From assembly GCA_030655145.1 (NCBI GenBank), contig JAURWD010000219.1, positions 1 to 42,059 of the forward strand: DNA of 42,059 bases, written 5' to 3'. Shown here piece after piece: positions 10,905 through 19,552 of the stretch. Source of the DNA: Ferruginibacter sp. (lineage in GTDB: Bacteria > Bacteroidota > Bacteroidia > Chitinophagales > Chitinophagaceae). Both the position numbers and the translations under genes were made by a program. Positions within the stretch are counted from its first letter, which is position 1. The number at the start of each line of letters is the position of its first letter. The notes under the pieces were generated by a model. It saw only the letters and a program-made list of their open reading frames with translations. It ran no database searches and was not told where the DNA came from.

Positions 10905-12041
10905 ATGAATAAACCCGGCTCAAAGATCCTCATTCATGCGGTGGTGTGGCTGTTATTTTTTATGTTGATCTTAAGCGTATCGACCTCCATGACCAATACG
11001 GGATTTGACGCGAGGCTGATCTCCCCCGAATTCCTTTTCTTTTGTGTTGTTTTCCTGGCTATTTTTTATTTGAACAACCTGGTGTTGTTTCCGAAACTCT
11101 ACCTGCGCAAAAAATTCGCGTTGTATTTTTCAGTCATTGGTGCCTTATTAATATTGGTTTATTTGCTGCGCCCTTTTGATCAGCTTGTTCACCCGAAAAC
11201 ACCAGTTGGTACCGGTGCCGCCTATGCGCCACCTGCGGAGTTTCGGCCACCGCCGCCGCAGCCAGGACACGAACGAGGCGGCGGCCCCGGGCCCCGTGAC
11301 CGCCGCGGACCCAATGTCGACATCGCAAGCATCATCCTTTTTTTACTTGCCTGGATGGCGGGGAGTTCGCTCCAGTTGATGAAGGCCTGGCGCAGTAGCC
11401 AGGAACGTGCAGCCATCGCAGAACGCGATAAAAAAGTTGCTGAACTGGCCTTTCTAAAAGCCCATATCAATCCCCATTTTTTATTCAATACTCTCAACAA
11501 CATTTATTCGCTTGCGATCATCAACCATGAGCAAACCGCCGTTAGTGTGTTGAAGCTTTCCAATATTATGCGTTACGTGACGGAAAATCCCGCGGTTGAT
11601 TTTATCCCCCTTGAAAATGAAATTGAATGTATTGTAGATTACGTCGATCTGCAGAAGCTGCGCCTCAGTAAAAAAGTGTACCTCGACTTTTCCATAACCG
11701 GAAGCCCGGAAGGCAAAACCATTGCCCCGCTGGTGGTGATGAGCTTTATAGAAAATGCGTTTAAGTACGGCATCAGTAATCATCACCAATCGACGATCTC
11801 GATCAAGCTATTCATTGAGGAAGAGAGCCTGACGTTCTACTGCCAGAACAGGATCTTTAACGCAGGATTTGTGTACGACCGTACCGGTGTCGGGCTGACC
11901 AACACGAGAGACAGGCTGGAGCATCTTTATCCCGGGAGCCATCGACTGGATATTAATACGGACAAAAATCTATACACGGTTGAACTAACCCTGCAAATCG
12001 CCCGACCAAATGACCACGCTGAAATGTATCGCGATAGATGA
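10905..12041 (+). CDS. LytS-type sensor histidine kinase with Pro/Gly/Arg-rich loop
   Basis: A 378-residue membrane kinase. Membrane segments lie at about residues 9-27, 42-62, 72-88 and 138-155. Between the third and fourth is an unusual low-complexity stretch (about 100-136) rich in Pro, Gly and Arg, encoded by very GC-rich DNA at about 11205-11312. The His_kinase motif INPHFLFNTLNNIYSLA follows near residue 187. The ATPase part has SFIENAFKYGI (N box) and GVGLTNTRDRL. The kinase overlaps the downstream LytTR regulator by 32 bases, indicating coupled translation. The signal it senses is not evident. It resembles the kinase at 6367-7410, but it lies on the other strand and has a different membrane part. 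Confidence 0.93.
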   Translation: MNKPGSKILIHAVVWLLFFMLILSVSTSMTNTGFDARLISPEFLFFCVVFLAIFYLNNLVLFPKLYLRKKFALYFSVIGALLILVYLLRPFDQLVHPKTPVGTGAAYAPPAEFRPPPPQPGHERGGGPGPRDRRGPNVDIASIILFLLAWMAGSSLQLMKAWRSSQERAAIAERDKKVAELAFLKAHINPHFLFNTLNNIYSLAIINHEQTAVSVLKLSNIMRYVTENPAVDFIPLENEIECIVDYVDLQKLRLSKKVYLDFSITGSPEGKTIAPLVVMSFIENAFKYGISNHHQSTISIKLFIEEESLTFYCQNRIFNAGFVYDRTGVGLTNTRDRLEHLYPGSHRLDINTDKNLYTVELTLQIARPNDHAEMYRDR

Positions 12042-12708
12042 CGAACCCCTGGCCTTTCTGGTGATCAGCAAACTGGCGAAGGCATTTCCTGTGCTCAACT
12101 TAGTGGCAACATTTGATGATCCTATTTCCGGGGCTGAATTCCTGCGATTGAACCCGGTAGATCTTCTATTCATCGACATCAATATGCCCGACATCAACGG
12201 ACTGCAATTGGTGCGGTCGCTCCAGGAAAAACCCATGATCATTTTTACAACCGCCCATAAACAATTCGCTCTTGACAGTTATGAACTCGACGCGATCGAT
12301 TACCTGTTAAAACCGATCGATGCGGAACGGTTTAAAAAAGCGATCAACAAGGCGGTAGATTATCATGCATTCAAACACGCGAAACCGGCAGGCCAGGAGG
12401 AAGTGATCTACATCCGCTCCGAGTACCGCCTGATGAAATTAAATCTAGAAGAAATTGAATACATCGAAAGCATGGAAGACTATTGCCGCATTCACCTGGT
12501 GAGCGGCAAACCACTGATGACCTTGACAACGTTGAAAGCATTGCTGGAAAAATTGCCGGGAGAAAGATTCAAACGCATTCACCGCAGCTATGTCATCGCA
12601 ACAAATAAAGTGAGATCAGTGGTAAATAAAAAGGTGACACTACAAACCACCGAACTCCCGGTGAGCAGTTCCTATTTGTCTTCTTTAAGTGAATGGGTAA
12701 AGCGCTGA
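12010..12708 (+). CDS. LytTR-family response regulator
   Basis: A 232-residue partner of the preceding LytS kinase. The receiver domain has DDEP near residue 10, D56 in LFIDINMPD, T80 region FTTAHKQ and K in LLKP. The LytTR domain (about 130-232) has IRSEYRLMKL, YIESMEDY and FKRIHRSYV. The ATG at 12010 lies inside the kinase gene, and no later in-frame start keeps the first beta-strand (LKCIAIDDE), which supports this start. The convergent gene after it is a GNAT acetyltransferase. Targets are unknown; the upstream dioxygenase/bicupin genes are neighbours but not proven targets. Confidence 0.94.
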   Translation: MTTLKCIAIDDEPLAFLVISKLAKAFPVLNLVATFDDPISGAEFLRLNPVDLLFIDINMPDINGLQLVRSLQEKPMIIFTTAHKQFALDSYELDAIDYLLKPIDAERFKKAINKAVDYHAFKHAKPAGQEEVIYIRSEYRLMKLNLEEIEYIESMEDYCRIHLVSGKPLMTLTTLKALLEKLPGERFKRIHRSYVIATNKVRSVVNKKVTLQTTELPVSSSYLSSLSEWVKR

Positions 12709-12748
12709 CCACGGGCGAATACCGACAGTTTCGAGCCAATCGAGAATA

Positions 12749-13387
12749 TCACTGCTCAGCCCATAAAGGCCATACCAGCATGATACCACAATTGCCGGCG
12801 GTGGGGTCTTCAACATAATCAAAGATGGGGCCTACCCATTGGAAACCCGCTCTTCGTTGAGGCGTTACTGTTGGGTCGAGTATTTCGCCTTCCTTTAATT
12901 TTTCGCAATATTCCGCGATGGTTAATTTTTCCCGGTACTGGTCGTAGCCAATGGTCATCCCGACCGTAACCTGTCCCTTCATTGCCAATTGCGCCACCAG
13001 GTTTTGTTGCACGTTGTAAAGATGGGTGGAAAGCTTTTTCCCGCGATGAGCGGGACGCACGCCCATATCAAACTGGTATAGCCATTCGCCGCCAGGATCG
13101 TGTGTGTTCGTGATCCATAACTGGTCCGTGATCTCGAGAAATTTGTGATCGGCGGCGGGATAGTTTACCCTCAATGTACCTGAGGACGCAATGACCCGCT
13201 CATCCAGGGTGATGACCCACTGCCCTTCCCGAAAAACGTTGATGTGATTTAAAAAATGCGCGGCAGTCAGCAACTCGTGTGAAGCAAGTGTCGGAAAACA
13301 AAGTTGCTGCAACTCCTCCAATTCATGCACATCCTCAGGCCCTGCATTCCTGATGGTATACTCTCCAATGGTGACGTGTGTTAACAT
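12749..13387 (-). CDS. GNAT-family N-acetyltransferase
   Basis: A 212-residue cytoplasmic protein of the GCN5-related acetyltransferase superfamily. YTIRNAGPEDVHELEEL near the N-terminus is the typical first strand/helix. Acetyl-CoA motif A is FDMGVRPAHRGKKLSTHLY at about residues 110-128, with the R-x-x-G-K pyrophosphate loop. A longer-than-usual insert (MTIGYDQY to TPQRRAGFQ) precedes the last strands. The acceptor cannot be predicted. It is convergent with the LytTR regulator and divergent from the PAS kinase at 13618, and looks unrelated in function to either. Confidence 0.8.
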   Translation of the reverse strand: MLTHVTIGEYTIRNAGPEDVHELEELQQLCFPTLASHELLTAAHFLNHINVFREGQWVITLDERVIASSGTLRVNYPAADHKFLEITDQLWITNTHDPGGEWLYQFDMGVRPAHRGKKLSTHLYNVQQNLVAQLAMKGQVTVGMTIGYDQYREKLTIAEYCEKLKEGEILDPTVTPQRRAGFQWVGPIFDYVEDPTAGNCGIMLVWPLWAEQ

Positions 13388-13617
13388 TCGGATTGAAGTT
13401 AATATTTATCAGTTACGCGATCTCCTTTCGCAACATGAAAATGTTTTAAGACGCGCCGTTCAGGCATCTGTAAAGTCCAGACAGGATGACTTACCTCGAA
13501 CCCCTTCACCAAATTCAAATAGGAGCCATTTCCAGCCCGCGGCTGAAAACATCTTCATGTGCACTCACCGAGTGTACGTTTTCCATATATTTACGAACTA
13601 ACGGAAAGGCGTACCAA

Positions 13618-16434
13618 ATGACGAATAAGCAACCGGAACAACCGGCGTTTTTGAATGGTGGTGGAGAGATGGGATTACTCACCCGGATGAAGGACTGGAG
13701 CAAAACACCGGTAGGGGATCCCCATACCTGGCCGGCCAGTTTAAAAACAATGGTTGGGGTTATCCTTAATTCCAAGTTCCCCATGTTCCTGTGGTGGGGA
13801 GAACACCTGGTTCAATTTTATAACGATGCCTATCGCCCAAGCCTGGGCGAAGATGGTAAACATCCAACTGCCCTTGGACAGCATGGAGCTGATTGCTGGC
13901 AAGAAATATGGCCAACGATTAAACCATTAATCGACCAGGTGCTTAGCGGTGACGAATCAACGTGGAACGAAGATGCACATATACCGATCCTGCGAAACGG
14001 GAAACTGGAAGAAGTTTTCTGGACCTTTGGCTATAGCCCTGTGCTTGATGAATCTGGCAAACCAGGAGGAGTGCTGGTTACCTGCACAGAAACCACAAAA
14101 TCGGTGTTGGCACTGCGACACAACGAGGAAAGGGAAACGAACCTGCGCAACATGATCTTACAGTCGCCGGTGGCGATGTCGATCCTGCGTGGGCCGGATT
14201 TTATTTTAGAGGTCGCCAATAAAAGAATGTTTGAATTGTGGGGACGAAGCGCCGAAGAGCTGTTGGACAGGCCCATTTTTGAAGGATTACCCGAAGTGGT
14301 TGAGCAAGGACTCCCGGAAATTATGCAACAGGTGTACAACACGGGTGAGGCTTTTTCGGGTAGTGAATACCCGGCACCCCTGTTACGAAATGGAAAAATA
14401 GAAACGGTGTACCTGAATTTTATTTACGAAGCTATTCGGAATAGCGCCGGGTCCATCTCAGGTATTTTTGTGGTAGGTGTGGATGTTTCGGAACAGGTGC
14501 ACGCAAGAAAAAAAATTGAAGAAAGTGAATCAAAGTACCGTGGCTTATTTGAAACAATGGACCAGGGCTTCTGCATCATAGAAGTATTATTTGATGAAGA
14601 TCAACAACCGATTGATTACCGGTTTCTCGAAACCAATCCCGTTTTTGAACGGGCTACGGGTCTTGCAAACGCGGCTGGCAAAACTGCACGAGAATTAATC
14701 CCTAATCTTGAAAACCGCTGGTTTGAACTTTATGGAACCGTGGCACTCACAGGGACGGAGACACGCTTTATCGAAGGCTCAGAAGCAATGGGCCGATGGT
14801 TTGAAGTGTATGCGTTTCGCATAGGCGAACCTGAAGGAAGAAAAGTGGCCCTCTTATTTACGGATATCTCAGAGCGCCGCAAGGCAGATGAGATCATCAA
14901 AAACAGTGAGCGCAACTTACGTAATATTATTTTACAGGCGCCGGTAGCAATGCTAGTCTTCCGCGGCAGTGAGCTCACCTTCGACATCGTCAATCAGAGC
15001 ATGTTAAAATTGCTGGATCGCTCCGAAGATATTGTCGGCCAAACCTTGCTTGGCACGATCCCGGAAATTGCGAACTTACCCGTGATGAAATCGCTGAAGG
15101 AAGTGTATACAACCGGTGAACCGCAATATGGAAATGAAGTGCTGATCCCCTTAATGAAGAATGAAATTTTGGTCAACAGGTATTTCAATTTTGCCTTCAC
15201 ACCTTTGCTGGAAAAAGGAGCGATCGACGCTATTATGGTTGTTGCCACTGATGTGACCGATACAGTGCTCTCGCGAATGAAGGTTGAAGCTGCAAACAAC
15301 GAGATCAAGTTTATCACCGACTTTATGCCGCAGTTGATCTGGGTAACACGCCCTGACGGGTATCACGAATTTTATAACAAGCAGTGGTTTGATTATACCG
15401 GCCTTTCCTATGACCTCTCCGTTAATGCGGGTTGGAGCGACGTGCTTCATCCTGACGATCGGGAAAGAGCCTTCATCACCTGGAAGCGGAGTCTCGCCAG
15501 TGGCGCACCCTACGAAATAGAATACCGGTTTAAAAAATATACCGGCGAATACCGCTGGTTCCTTGGCCGGGCGCTACCGCTCAAAGATGAGTCAGGCAAT
15601 ATTACCAAGTGGTTTGGAACCTGCACCGACATTGACGATGCTAAAAAATCGGCTGACCTGTTGGAATTAAAAGTTGAAGAACGTACCCGCGACCTGAGGG
15701 ATGCCAACAACAACCTGCTGCGGTTAAATAACGAACTGGAAGAGATCACTTACGTATCGCAACACGATTTGCAGGAACCTTTGCGGAAGATCACCATCTT
15801 CGCTGAGATGGTCAGAAAGGATGGCCTACCCTTGCTTCCGCAGGTCGCATTGAACCGACTCGAAAAAATAGGTTCTGCGGCAAGAAGCATGAGTGCAGCG
15901 CTGCGGGATGTGCTTGATTTTGCATCCCTGAGCCGGGAAGTGGTCTTTACTCCGGTTGACTTAAATGTGATATTGAATGAGGTACTTACTGATCTTGAAT
16001 TACTGATTTCCGAAAAAAACGCAAAGGTTCATGCGGATGAGCTACCGGTCATCAACGGTATCCCGCACCAGATGCGACAACTGTTTTACAATTTGCTGTT
16101 GAACGCTTTGAAATTTTCGATGCCGGAGATATTACCATCCATCAATATCCGCTACAGCAAACTGTTGAAATCCGATGCCGGAGCTGCGGTAAGACTGGAG
16201 CGGGATGCTGTTCATCAAATCCAGATCGTCGACAATGGCATTGGTTTTAAACCAGAAACAGCGGAAAAGATCTTCGTTATGTTCCAGCGATTGCATAGTA
16301 AGAAAGCTTTTGAAGGCACCGGGATCGGCCTGGCGCTTTGTAAAAAAGTAGTGACGAATCACCGGGGAGAAATCTGGGCCAGGAGTGCACCCTATGAAGG
16401 AGCAACTTTTACCATTCAATTGCCGGCTGATTAA
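13618..16434 (+). CDS. Multi-PAS sensor histidine kinase (orphan)
   Basis: I start it at the ATG 13618 (938 residues, MTNKQPEQP). The frame is open upstream to 13486, but those 44 residues are not PAS-like. It is cytoplasmic, with no membrane segment. About five PAS modules can be recognised: about 30-150 (DWSKTPVGD), 170-290 (QSPVAMSI), 295-420 (MDQGFCIIEV), 425-550 (QAPVAMLVF) and 555-675 (DFMPQLIWVTRPDG, PAS_3 type with HPDDR). Modules two and four are similar to each other, which suggests internal duplication. A coiled coil (VEERTRDLRDAN) leads to the HisKA helix with H716 in QHDLQEPLRKI, then HATPase_c with LLLNALKF, VDNGIGF and GTGIGLALC. No receiver domain is attached or encoded next to it. 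Confidence 0.92.
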   Translation: MTNKQPEQPAFLNGGGEMGLLTRMKDWSKTPVGDPHTWPASLKTMVGVILNSKFPMFLWWGEHLVQFYNDAYRPSLGEDGKHPTALGQHGADCWQEIWPTIKPLIDQVLSGDESTWNEDAHIPILRNGKLEEVFWTFGYSPVLDESGKPGGVLVTCTETTKSVLALRHNEERETNLRNMILQSPVAMSILRGPDFILEVANKRMFELWGRSAEELLDRPIFEGLPEVVEQGLPEIMQQVYNTGEAFSGSEYPAPLLRNGKIETVYLNFIYEAIRNSAGSISGIFVVGVDVSEQVHARKKIEESESKYRGLFETMDQGFCIIEVLFDEDQQPIDYRFLETNPVFERATGLANAAGKTARELIPNLENRWFELYGTVALTGTETRFIEGSEAMGRWFEVYAFRIGEPEGRKVALLFTDISERRKADEIIKNSERNLRNIILQAPVAMLVFRGSELTFDIVNQSMLKLLDRSEDIVGQTLLGTIPEIANLPVMKSLKEVYTTGEPQYGNEVLIPLMKNEILVNRYFNFAFTPLLEKGAIDAIMVVATDVTDTVLSRMKVEAANNEIKFITDFMPQLIWVTRPDGYHEFYNKQWFDYTGLSYDLSVNAGWSDVLHPDDRERAFITWKRSLASGAPYEIEYRFKKYTGEYRWFLGRALPLKDESGNITKWFGTCTDIDDAKKSADLLELKVEERTRDLRDANNNLLRLNNELEEITYVSQHDLQEPLRKITIFAEMVRKDGLPLLPQVALNRLEKIGSAARSMSAALRDVLDFASLSREVVFTPVDLNVILNEVLTDLELLISEKNAKVHADELPVINGIPHQMRQLFYNLLLNALKFSMPEILPSINIRYSKLLKSDAGAAVRLERDAVHQIQIVDNGIGFKPETAEKIFVMFQRLHSKKAFEGTGIGLALCKKVVTNHRGEIWARSAPYEGATFTIQLPAD

Positions 16435-16478
16435 TTAAATTGACAGGTGAAATGTGAGCCAGGAATTAACAAAGTCAT

Positions 16479-19241
16479 TTAGAGTGGCAGGTAAAGCGTG
16501 AAAGTAGTCCCGACGCCCACCTGGCTTTTTACAGTGATATACCCGTTGTGATTTTCAATGACCTTTCTCACGATGGATAACCCGATACCGGAACCTTTGT
16601 ATTGCAAGTGTCCATGCAGGCGGGTGAACACATCAAAAATTATGTCGGCGTCGCCCTGTTCAAAACCAATACCATTATCCTCCACAGCTATCACGCAAAA
16701 TGTTTTTCCTGCATTGTCCGGTGAAAGATTAAAACCAATGTCCTTCCCAAATGTTTCCCAGCCGGTGATCGAGATTTTGGGTAACACCTGGTCGTTGCTG
16801 TATTTCAAGGCATTTCCAACCAGGTTTTGAAAGGCCTGTTGTAGCTGGCGATGGTGACCTTTTATTTTTCCCAGGCTTCCCACATGCACCTGCGCTTTTT
16901 TCTGCTCGATCTCCAGGTCGAGATCGCTTAACACCAATTGAATCAGTTGCGCCAGGTCAACCTCCTGGGTTAGCATAGCCTCGAGGCTAACATGTGAATA
17001 GGCCAGTAGATCATCAACCAGTGAACCCATACGCGCTGAAGCATTTTCCATACGGGAAAAAGAGTCCAGCTCATGCTCACTGAGGCGTCCTTCCAGGCTT
17101 TTCTTTAAACGACCGCCGAAAATATGGATCTTCCTGATCGGCTCTTTCAGGTCATGTGAGGCAGCGTAAGCGAACTCCTTAAGGTTTCGGTTTGAGCATT
17201 CCAATTCATCAATCTTGCGCAGCAATTCTAACTGTAAATTTTTCAGCCGGGTGAAATCAGTAAAGTAAACGATCACTTCATCGCCCATTTTTGTGGCGCT
17301 CATCTGGTTGTAGATATCGAGTCCGTCTGCCTTGTAATGGTTGTCCCAGGTATTTGTCCCGCCGGCTTCCCAGGTTTTTGCGATCATTTTAAAACTATCC
17401 GTTTGGAAATAGCCTGGAAATAACTCTCCCACCTGTTTATCAAAAATCGATTCAGGATCCGTCTGCGCATATGCGGAATAGGCTGAGTTCGTAAGGCGAA
17501 ACCGGAAGTCCACCAGGTTACCATCCTGCATAACGGGAGCGAGTACCTGCAATGGGGTTTGTAGCAGGTTCAGTAATTTCTGGAGGTACTCGTTTGATTG
17601 CAGGAGTAAGTTGTGCGCCGCCGCTAATTCTTCTGTTTGTTCCTTTACTTGTTTGGCAAGTTCCTGTGCGAAAAGTTTTTGCTCCGTTACGTCCTGGATC
17701 ACCCCAATAATACGGTTTGGAATACCCTCATTATTAAGCATAAACTTGCCACGCACTTTCACCCATTTCGTGTCACCGGATTTTCGATTTACCCTTACTT
17801 CATAGTTCAGGTCAGTCGTTACATATGCTTCTGCGATAGCGGCGTTCCTGATCGGCAGATCTTCGGGATGGATCATGCTTTCATAATCCGAGCGATCAGC
17901 TGAATCATCAGCACCCCATATTTTTTTAAACCGTTCCGAACGGGTAACCAGATTGGTTTGCAGATCAACTTCATAGGTGCCAAGTTCAGCAGAACCGATG
18001 GCAAGTTGTGCTTTTTGTTCACTCATCTCAACCGCGTTCTTCGTCGTCACCAAGTCGGTAATATCATCGCCGGTACTAAGTACGCCGTATACTTCACCCT
18101 GTTCCGTAAACTGGGGTATAAAACTATAATTGAAATAGAAAACTTTGGACACCCCATCGCGGATGAGCGTCACCGGCTGGCTTTTACCGTGGTACGACAT
18201 GCCGGTTGAATAAACTCCTTTCAGTTGCTGGTATATTTCGGGATTGAATAGATCCCCCATGAACCCTTTATAAATCTTGCCGATCACATCATCGCCACGA
18301 TTCCATATCCGACGCATGGAATTGTTAGCCAGTTGAATTTTCATGTTATCGCCTACGTACACTCCCATCGGGAACGGTGTTGTTTGAATGACGTTGCTGA
18401 TGCGCCGTTCGTTTTCTTCAGCCTGGATCTTAGCCAGTACCGCCCTTGTGACATCTACCGCATAAATAGCAATTGTAATCGTTTCATCGGTCGGGTCCGG
18501 ACCAAGAAGTTTATAAGTAAAATCAAAATAGCTGACTGATTCTCCGCTATCGGAACTGGCCGGCACTTCGGGAACATCAACTTGCGCACCCGAGCTTTCA
18601 AGCTGCTTCACAATCTCAAGTAATGCTAAGCTTTCCCCGGCAGGCAAAATATTAAGGAGTGACTGGCCAATCGACGCCGGGTTTAATTTCCAAATGCCGA
18701 GCATGCGTGCATTCGCGGACGTTAGTTGAAGGGTATCGCCGGTAATGACGGCCATCGCAACAGGGGAAGCGTCTATCCGTTCCCGTTCAAACAATGTGAG
18801 AGTTGAATTTGGATCAGCTGGATAACCTGTCGCGATCTTTTGAAGCGAGTGAATGATATATTCTACGGAGCCCTGATCATCTAACAGCGGGGTATTCGTC
18901 ATCTCCCAGTTCATTGTTGCCTCTGCCGTTAAAGTTTTGTTCCAGTAAGAAGGCAAACTAATGGCTTGGACAGTCTTTTCCGATCGGAAGGCTTCAAATA
19001 TTGTTCGGAGTTGTTGAAATGCTGCACTTGCCTCCATTTGAAAACAGGCGAAAAAATCTTTCCCGGTTAAGTCATTCCGCGAACGCCCAACGGTCGCTGC
19101 ATATGCCTCGGTGCATGCGACTATGATAACGGCTGCGGGGGTTAGCTGCAGAAGGACATTGATGCCTGGAATGGCTTCAAATAGCCGGGCTTCACCCCGG
19201 GTAAAGGAAGAAGCAGGAGATTGATCCGGTGAATTATACAT
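16479..19241 (-). CDS. Multi-PAS sensor histidine kinase (orphan)
   Basis: A 920-residue soluble kinase, convergent with the preceding one and sharing its layout. PAS-type modules lie at about 20-135, 150-270 (DASPVAMAVI-like), 275-395 (TTPFPMGVYVGD), 400-525 (AELGTYEVDL with HPEDLP, PAS_3 type) and 555-660 (TPLQVLAPV). The coiled coil ELAKQVKEQTEELAAAH lies between the last two modules. HisKA has SHDLKEPIRKI near residue 690, and HATPase_c has LVGNALKYS, VEDNGIGFE and GSGIGLSIV. There is no receiver domain nearby. The ATG at 19239-19241 gives a first PAS module with no leader. The signal and partner regulator are unknown. Confidence 0.92.
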   Translation of the reverse strand: MYNSPDQSPASSFTRGEARLFEAIPGINVLLQLTPAAVIIVACTEAYAATVGRSRNDLTGKDFFACFQMEASAAFQQLRTIFEAFRSEKTVQAISLPSYWNKTLTAEATMNWEMTNTPLLDDQGSVEYIIHSLQKIATGYPADPNSTLTLFERERIDASPVAMAVITGDTLQLTSANARMLGIWKLNPASIGQSLLNILPAGESLALLEIVKQLESSGAQVDVPEVPASSDSGESVSYFDFTYKLLGPDPTDETITIAIYAVDVTRAVLAKIQAEENERRISNVIQTTPFPMGVYVGDNMKIQLANNSMRRIWNRGDDVIGKIYKGFMGDLFNPEIYQQLKGVYSTGMSYHGKSQPVTLIRDGVSKVFYFNYSFIPQFTEQGEVYGVLSTGDDITDLVTTKNAVEMSEQKAQLAIGSAELGTYEVDLQTNLVTRSERFKKIWGADDSADRSDYESMIHPEDLPIRNAAIAEAYVTTDLNYEVRVNRKSGDTKWVKVRGKFMLNNEGIPNRIIGVIQDVTEQKLFAQELAKQVKEQTEELAAAHNLLLQSNEYLQKLLNLLQTPLQVLAPVMQDGNLVDFRFRLTNSAYSAYAQTDPESIFDKQVGELFPGYFQTDSFKMIAKTWEAGGTNTWDNHYKADGLDIYNQMSATKMGDEVIVYFTDFTRLKNLQLELLRKIDELECSNRNLKEFAYAASHDLKEPIRKIHIFGGRLKKSLEGRLSEHELDSFSRMENASARMGSLVDDLLAYSHVSLEAMLTQEVDLAQLIQLVLSDLDLEIEQKKAQVHVGSLGKIKGHHRQLQQAFQNLVGNALKYSNDQVLPKISITGWETFGKDIGFNLSPDNAGKTFCVIAVEDNGIGFEQGDADIIFDVFTRLHGHLQYKGSGIGLSIVRKVIENHNGYITVKSQVGVGTTFTLYLPL

Positions 19242-19552
19242 GCAGCTCTGGAGTTGGGAATGCGGGTAGCGTTTGGCCTGGAATTCGACCCCGGGAGCAA
19301 TTTATTTAAAAATTGTTGAATAATGATACGCATTGTAAAGAATGAGTTTGCAGCGGTTTTGGTGGCTTGAAAGCGGGCCAGGATAGCATGGGCATTTGAT
19401 CGAATACGCCAACACTGCAGGGAACTCCGCTAAATGATTTTTATACAAATTTTCCGGGTCGGCAGCCGTGTTTCCCTGGAGCAGTAAGCAAGCCTGTGTT
19501 TCCTCACCCTCTTCCGGCTGGCCAATTAGTGGATCTCCTTACGAAGGAACAG
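19242..19552. other. Intergenic region between GH127 and the PAS kinase
   Basis: This 311-base gap between two minus-strand genes should contain the kinase promoter and the 3' end of the GH127 transcript. I found no clear terminator, promoter, RNA gene or credible small reading frame in it. Confidence 0.45.

Noticed and set aside
13486..13617. N-terminal extension of the PAS kinase
   Set aside because: The 44 extra residues are Ser/Thr-rich, without domain character, and the ATG at 13618 gives the normal PAS start.
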